Of a DNA stretch of 64,000 nucleotides, positions 58,020-64,000 are shown piece after piece (position 1 is the stretch's first letter; each line of letters opens with the position of its first letter). Position numbers and translations under genes: made by a program. Under the pieces are notes generated by a model. That model did no database searches, had not been told where the DNA came from, and worked only from the letters and a program-made list of their open reading frames with translations. The DNA comes from Pteria penguin (lineage: Eukaryota; Mollusca; Bivalvia; Pterioida; Pteriidae). The stretch lies in assembly GCA_035048485.1 (NCBI GenBank), contig CM068583.1, forward strand, positions 66,153,306 to 66,217,305, in the 5' to 3' direction.

Positions 58020-58740
58020 ATTATCTCATCCCTTTAACATTCCACTTTCAGAAATCATGTTCCCACATCTGTACACAAACCAAGCCTTAAGATATCGCAC
58101 CATAGATGTAAACTATATACTTCCATATACAGTGATTCCCTCATATTTTATATTCAACAAAATTAATCTTAAGTTTTACCAAAGGAAAAGTATAAAGATG
58201 TCAAGACTAACTCCTTTAATCAAGTTAATCCCCACTGGCCTACATCGTACATTCAAAAGGACTGCAAAACACATCATCAAAATTCATTTTACAACTTTGA
58301 ATATTAACCATTCAACCATGATGGTAATTCTTCAGCAAACAAATATGCATTCACTGTTATAACCCTAAAGCAATATATATCATGTTACAATCTGTTCTAT
58401 CAAGTATAACAACAGTTTACTTAGCATGCAACAGGTGGAGCAGCCCTAATAGTGTACAATGTGTAGTGATATACAATGCAGAATGGATAAATATTGTGGT
58501 ATACCATAAAGTTCAATCATAAAGAGAAAGGCAATGTGTCCCGATATGATTTACAAGACGATGTCAAAATTTGTAACTTGTAACCTCTAGAACAGATTTG
58601 TGATTACAAAACGTTGTATTCTCCTCTTTCCAGAACCGTAAGATTATCAATGTATCAACAGATTTGATGTGTAATGAGTTAAGCAACACTGTCGGACTAC
58701 GACAAGATACTAGGTAGTACATTTTGTAATACAACTGAGA

Positions 58741-59031
58741 ATCTAACCTCGGTCACCTGCTACCTAGGTGTCACTTCGGGAATCGAACCTCGGTCACCTG
58801 CTATCTAGGTGTTACTTCGGGAATCGAACCTCGGTCACCTGCTATCTAGGTATTAATTCGGGAATCGAACCTCGGTCACCTGCTATCTAGGTGTTACTTC
58901 GGGAATCGAACCTCGGTCACCTGCTATCTAGGTGTTAATTCGGGAATCGAACCTCGGTCACCTGCTATCTAGGTGTCACTTCGGGAATCGAACCTCGGTC
59001 ACCTGCTATCTAGGCGTTACTTCGGTGTTTG
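58741..59031. repeat. 41-bp tandem array carrying B-box-like sequence
   Basis: Units start with 'tcgggaatcgaacctcggtc' at 58,776, 58,817, 58,858, 58,899, 58,940 and 58,981 (exactly 41 bp apart), with a partial unit on each side. On the minus strand each complete unit contains 'gaggttcgattccc', a match to the pol III B box. It lies 0.72-1.0 kb upstream of the peptidase ATG. Confidence 0.95.
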
Positions 59032-59034
59032 ACA

Positions 59035-60540
59035 ATCAGTCACTCAGTTTGCTGAAGACACGAGTAGAAAGAACAAGTAATACTACCAGAGCTGCCCTTA
59101 CTCCATACAGATTACAATATACCCGCTGCAATGTACTACATTGCCAACAATGCTTGTTAACTTCAATCACTTGTACAAACCCTGTTCCCACGGCATACAG
59201 TCCTCTCAAACCCTCTGCCAAACAATTCGATCGCTACAACGTGTCATTCTGCAATCCCTTACGTATACAGCGATCAAAACAAGGTAGTTAAATACGTACA
59301 TAAATAGACTAAAATGGGCATTCATCCATGCAAGTAGTTCGCATGATCTATTTAGTTTGTAAGTTACTGAATAGGTATGAGCTGCCATATGTACACTGTG
59401 TTACCCAAACGGACAATTATATACATGTACATACACGTATGTATAAACACTTTATTCTGCACCAACGCATGTATAATTATCACAAAGTTTTTGCGATTAT
59501 TAACTGCGTTCGCTGACAGAATAACATGTCTATAAATGTCTAAGCACTACTTTCATTATTCTGAACTTTTCTCAGTGCTTTTTAATGTGAAGGGAGAAGT
59601 TATCAACTTTAAATGCTGGACTCGAAAACACTCAGAGGTAAAAGATTAACACAATTTTAAATAACAATTGAAAACCACTTTTATTTCCTTCAGTATCACA
59701 ATGATTTAGGCTTTCGATACCTTACTTTACACATACCTTGACTGGTCCTTACATAATTTTAGGGAAATCTAAAAACGAAAAAAAAAAAACCCAAACAAAC
59801 AAACAAAAAAAACCCCAAACAAACAAAAAACAAACCCAAAAAAGCAAAAGAAAAAACAAACCAACCCCCCCAAAAAACTATGACTCCCATTTAAACAAGA
59901 ATATAGAGGGTGCCTGAAATAGAATGCTAAAGCCTTCGTGCACGTAAATGTTAGATAATGTTCACGTCGACAGGAACGCGAATGTTGATACCAGTCTAAA
60001 CAAAAGTGTTGAGACCTGTGTGAATATTATCGCCCGTCCAAAGAGAACGACGCCCCTTGGCCGGGGGTCGAGGTGCGAATTCTGTCGATTTTGACAGGAA
60101 TTGGGCCAAAATACAGGGTTTTGAGGAAATTTGAAGTCACTGCCGGGGGCGCCCTACTGGAACGACGTTGACACCTTCCTAAACAATTGTTGGGACCCCT
60201 CTTAACAGGAATGTTAGAAACGTCTTGCCTGACCACTTCTTACAATTATACGGTTGTCATTCTATACAGCTTTACCAAAAAATGGGAAGTCGAAACTTTT
60301 TCATTCTTTCATTTTCTAAAATTTCAAAAATGAATACCAGTGCTCATTTTTAATTTTTCACAATTGAATATTAGAAAATGTCAATAATTGTACATATAAA
60401 ATGATTTCAAAGTATGTTATACTTCATGGGTTAGTCATAGTAACCTCTAAAGAGTATTTTCGTACCGGCGCATACCTGTTGCTGAATGTATTGACAATGG
60501 TGTTAAAAGAATTATCTTATACACAGTGCAGTTAAAATCT
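59035..60540. other. No recognisable gene; A/C-rich tract inside
   Basis: 59,783-59,878 is A-rich with C runs. A GC-richer patch at 60,020-60,190 contains a 69-codon minus frame without any motif. Confidence 0.5.
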
Positions 60541-60654
60541 AATATAAAACCCAGTTCTGTCTCAGTGTGATCTGATGGCAACTCCTGGGACCCGGCTCCT
60601 GAAGCTGTCAATGGGTGGAACATATAACATCTGAAGGTAGAGAATTCAAAATCC

Positions 60655-60790
60655 TACATGTAATGCTGTCTGGGAAAAATACTTTTGGTAGACTATAGTA
60701 CTTGCATACAGTACGAGGAAGGTAATTCGAAAACCTGATACTGTCTAGGGGAAAGACTTTTAGTAGACTATAGTCCTTGATCTTGTTGCC
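60655..60790. repeat. About 70-bp tandem duplication in the retroelement tail
   Basis: 'acttttggtagactatagta' at 60,680 and 'acttttagtagactatagtc' at 60,749, with shared flanks ('gtctgggaaa', 'gtctaggggaaa'). Confidence 0.8.
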
Positions 60791-61944
60791 TCTCGGAGAA
60801 ATTGTTGGAACCAGAAGAGTGACAGTGTCAGTTAAGTAATACACAATCCTATACATCAATGTGTCTTTAGCTTGGGCTCTGTAGTGATAATGTGGGAAAC
60901 GCTGCTTTTCGATCGGTAGGCTGAAAGCACCGTACAGGCAGCCCTCCTCTTCACCAGCTCTAGCTTCTTGATGTTCACATCTGTATGTGGGTCTCAGATG
61001 TCGCTTGCATATTCTGTCGGGTCTTATCAGTGTTGTATAGCACTCAACTCTAACATCTCGTGTACACGTGAACATTGGGTGATGTTGCGTCTCAAGAAGA
61101 CTGATGTTGAGTTCGCTGTGTGTGGTGTTTTTTTCTTATTGTCACCAGGCAAAGGTGATGGCTCCATTTCTGGTTCTTGTTGATATTAACCCCAAGGTAC
61201 TTCACTGAGTCTATTACTTCCAGGACGTAGCCATGGATGGTGTACGGATGTCCTATACACTTCCTGGAGCACCTAACACTTCTTGCGGTCGACCACTATT
61301 AACTAATCAAGTTCCCACTATTGCAGAGCATCAAGATCTCTTTGAAGTTTAATGGCATTTTCCTTAATTTTGATGTTCATGTATTAAGCGCAGTCATCTG
61401 AGAACAGACGGACTGTTGACCCCTCTGACAAATACTCCGGTAAGTTATCATGAATAGATGGGGCAAGGGTCCAAGTACGCTATCCTGGAGGATTGCAAAC
61501 AGGGCAGGGACTGCTGGTGTTGTGACACACTACAGTAGCTTTGCCTGAGTACGATCCACCAGGAAGACTTTAATTCATCCAAGGTGATTATGTCTGATTC
61601 CGTACACACTGAAATTAGACGCACAGGCATCCGTATTTCTCTGCTTTATGCTTCTCCCCCTTCTAGTAGATAGGGACCACATCAGCTGTCTTCCACTCCG
61701 AAGGTGTAGACACTTGGTTTGGTAATGTCTGGAACAAAATAGAGGAACAATTTCATCGGTCAGCTCCTTTAGTAGCCTAGAAGCTACACCATCCGGGTCT
61801 GTTGCCTTGTGGATCTGGAGGTTGGCAGGAAGTCTCCTCACACCTTCAACTCCTACACTGGTATTTGGCATGTAAAAATATGAGCTGGTGCCTTTATCTG
61901 GGGGTCCTCTCCCTTACCTTTTGTTGAACACAGAGGAGAACTGT

Positions 61945-63175
61945 TGTTTGAGGATGTCAGTCTTGTTGTTACTATCCTAGTAAGTTGTTGTTTGAGGATG
62001 TCAGCCTTCTTATTACTGTCTAAGTAGGTTGTTGTTTGAGGATGTCAGTCTTGTTGTTACTGTCCTAGTAATTTGTTGTTTGAGGATGTCAGTGTTGTTG
62101 TTACTGTCTAAGTAGGTTGTTTTTTGAGGATGTCAGCCTTGTTATTACTGTAAGAGTTGGCCGTTGTTTGAGGATGTCAGTATTGTTGTTACTGTATAAG
62201 TAGGCTGTTGTTTGAGGATGTCAGCCTTGTTATTACTGTCTGAGTTGGCCGTTGTTTGAGGATGTCAGTGTTGTTGTTACTGTATAAGTAGGCTGTTGTT
62301 TGAGGATGTCAGCCTTGTTATTACTGTCTGAGTTGGCCGTTATTTGAGGATGTCGGTGTTGTTGTTACTGTATAAGTAGGTTGTTTTTTGAGGATGTCAG
62401 CCTTGTTATTACTGTAAGAGTTGGCCATTGTTTGAGGATGTCAGTGTTGTTGTTACTGTATAAGTAGGCTGTTGTTTGAGGATGTCAGCCTTGTTATTAC
62501 TGTCAGAGTTGGCCGTTGTTTGAGGATGTCAGTCTTGTTGTTACTGTCTAAGTAGGTTGTTGTTTGAGGATGTCAGTGTTGTTGTTACTGTCTAAGTAGG
62601 TTGTTTTTTGAGGATGTCAGCCTTGTTATTACTGTAAGAGTTGGCCATTGTTTGAGGATGTCAGTGTTGTTGTTACTGTATAAGTAGGCTGTTGTTTGAG
62701 GAGGTCAGCCTTGTTATTACTGTCTGAGTTGGCCGTTGTTTGAGGATGTCAGTGTTGTTGTTACTGTCTAAGTAGGTTGTTGTTTGAGGATGTCAGTGTT
62801 GTTATTACTGTCTGAGTTGACCGTTGTTTGAGGATGTCAGTGTTGTTGTTACTGTATAAGTAGGTTGTTTTTTGAGGATGTCAGCCTTGTTATTACTGTC
62901 AGAGTTGGCCGTTGTTTGAGGATGTCAGTGTTGTTGTTACTGTCTAAGTAGGCTGTTGTTTGAGGATGTCAGTGTTGTTGTTACTGTATAAGTAGGTTGT
63001 TCTTTGAGGATGTCAGCCTTGTTATTACTGTCTGAGTTGGCCGTTGTTTGAAGATGTCAGTGTTGTTTTTACTGTCCTAGTAGGTTGTTTTTTTTAGGAT
63101 GTCAGCCTTGTTATTACTGTCCGAGTAGGCTGTTACTCAAGGATATTATTATTGATGTTGCTGTCCGAGTAGGTT
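61945..63175. repeat. 44-bp minisatellite, about 28 copies, derived from RT coding sequence
   Basis: 'gaggatgtcag' recurs every 44 bp (61,950, 61,994, 62,038 and onward). Two unit types alternate: one with 'gccttgttattactgtctga' and one with 'tgttgttgttactgtataag'. On the minus strand a unit reads DSNNKADILKQ, which is also the protein sequence expected at this position of the host retroelement, between FWGYIRSL and QFSSVF. Confidence 0.95.
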
Positions 63176-64000
63176 GTTGCAGTAGGGAGCTTTAACAGCA
63201 CTACATCTGATGCATCAGTCCGCAGGCTTCTGATGTATCCCCAGAATCTTTTAGGGTTGAATAATGATTCTGGACTGATGATGTCACTGATGTATGTATT
63301 GAATGCAGTGTAGCATACCTACCTGGTTTCCATTTTCGGCTGATGCTAACGCCAGAAGTCTTTGACTTTCTTAGTCCGTTTTGTTTCCAGTACCTACATT
63401 TCTCTCTGCGTGAGATCTTCTTGACTGCATGATTTATCTATGGCTGAGAAAATTTAGTTGAAAATTTTTTGGATTGTTCATTCTTCTCTTGGAGTTGTAA
63501 AATGCTGTCTTTGATGAAGAGCTGTATATCCTCTACAGGGCTGACGTGCAGAACTTTTCATGGAAATCAGTGACAATGGTACCAAAGGTAGATTTACTTT
63601 GGTAGGCTTCTATCGTCGTGGGGATGCACTGGGATGTAATGTGTTCAATGTCATAGTATCTGATCACTGGGATTGGTCCACATCTGTCAACAAGCAATGG
63701 TCTGTTGGTTAGGAAGAGGTCCAGGGTGGCATTTTGTCGAGTAAGAAAGTCAACTATTTGCTCTAGGGCAATTGATGTACAGAACCCAGAAAGCTTTAAG
63801 TGATGGCTGAGGTATTTGTGTTTCCTGTTATAGACTGGCTTGTCCAGTTGATATCTGGAGGGTTCAGGTCCCCTCTTATCTAGAAACCATTCTCCTGATC
63901 TTGGAACCTATCATGTCCATGTTATCCTGAGTGGAGCTTGGGGGTCGGCCAAGGGCTCCAATAATGACCTGCTTGCCTTTCTCCATTGTGAGTAATATGT

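Larger units (their letters stand above)
60560..64000 (-). pseudogene. Jockey/CR1-like non-LTR retroelement (decayed, runs off the window)
   Basis: Read on the minus strand from 64,000: an endonuclease piece with HYWSPWPTPKLHSG-like RPPSST and GDLNPPDINWTSQS (about 63,840), NATLDLFLTN (about 63,740) and FWGYIRSL (about 63,240). Then comes a 44-bp satellite, then QFSSVFNKR (about 61,930), LQIHKATDPDGVASRLLKEL (about 61,810), PEYLSEGSTVRLFSDDCA (about 61,430-61,390), YLGVNINKNQKWSHH (about 61,190-61,150) and a tail with TLMYRIVYYLTDT (about 60,850). Stops and frameshifts throughout. The GVPQGTVLGP region is reduced to a trace. The motif order and wording match the fragment at 37.35-38.95 kb, so the two belong to related families. 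Confidence 0.85.

Noticed and set aside
60027..60236. 69-codon GC-richer minus frame as a possible exon
   Set aside because: No recognisable domain, and no partner exon or convincing splice context found.
60608..61075. 155-codon minus frame as an independent host gene
   Set aside because: TLMYRIVYYLTDT and the preceding YLGVNINKNQKWSHH place it in the C-terminal part of the decayed jockey/CR1-like element.

Overview
This is a stretch of an AT-rich animal genome. It has small exons with GT/AG introns, non-LTR and Penelope-like retroelements, tRNA-derived SINEs and a very large amount of tandem repeat. A mollusc, most likely a bivalve, fits best. The intron repeats are of the kind common in bivalve genomes: units starting near 'caagaggtccaaatggccg', blocks of 'tgaccttgacctttgacc', and 'ggacagacagac' tails. 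The species call is inference; nothing in the window proves it.

One clear host gene is present. It lies on the minus strand from about 58.02 kb down to 32.60 kb and encodes an M13-family zinc metallopeptidase (neprilysin / endothelin-converting-enzyme type II membrane ectopeptidase). Sixteen well-supported exons can be joined in phase, and one weak candidate exon fills the single remaining phase gap. All catalytic motifs are present: NAYY, HEMTH, GENIAD, the late TDEH..R, and the C-terminal C-x-V-W. The 3' end of the penultimate exon, with its splice donor, is repeated three times at 54-bp spacing in an open frame. This is the most interesting single feature of the window.

0-13 kb: at least six remnants of a Penelope-like retroelement. 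The largest is a minus-strand pol pseudogene with two tandem copies of its 3' tail. 13.7-17.4 kb: two minisatellites (50 bp, and 40-43 bp with a 776-bp higher-order duplication). 19.7-28.3 kb: a 30-bp minisatellite split by a 4.7-kb L1/Tx1-like LINE with a poly-A tail and a 12-bp direct repeat at its ends. 30.7-31.3 kb: an 84-bp compound array. 32.6-58.0 kb: the peptidase gene, whose introns carry 48-bp, 27-bp, 17-bp and about 145-bp arrays, palindromes, SINEs and an embedded jockey/CR1-like RT fragment. 58.7-59.0 kb: a 41-bp array carrying pol III B-box-like sequence, about 0.7-1.0 kb upstream of the peptidase start codon. 60.5-64.0 kb: a decayed jockey/CR1-like retroelement on the minus strand whose own coding sequence has been blown up into a 44-bp minisatellite.

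Most long open frames here (34.5-35.8, 36.7-37.5, 20.1-21.5, 26-28.3, 39.9-40.5 kb) are artefacts of tandem repeats whose period is, or multiplies to, a multiple of three. They should not be annotated as proteins.
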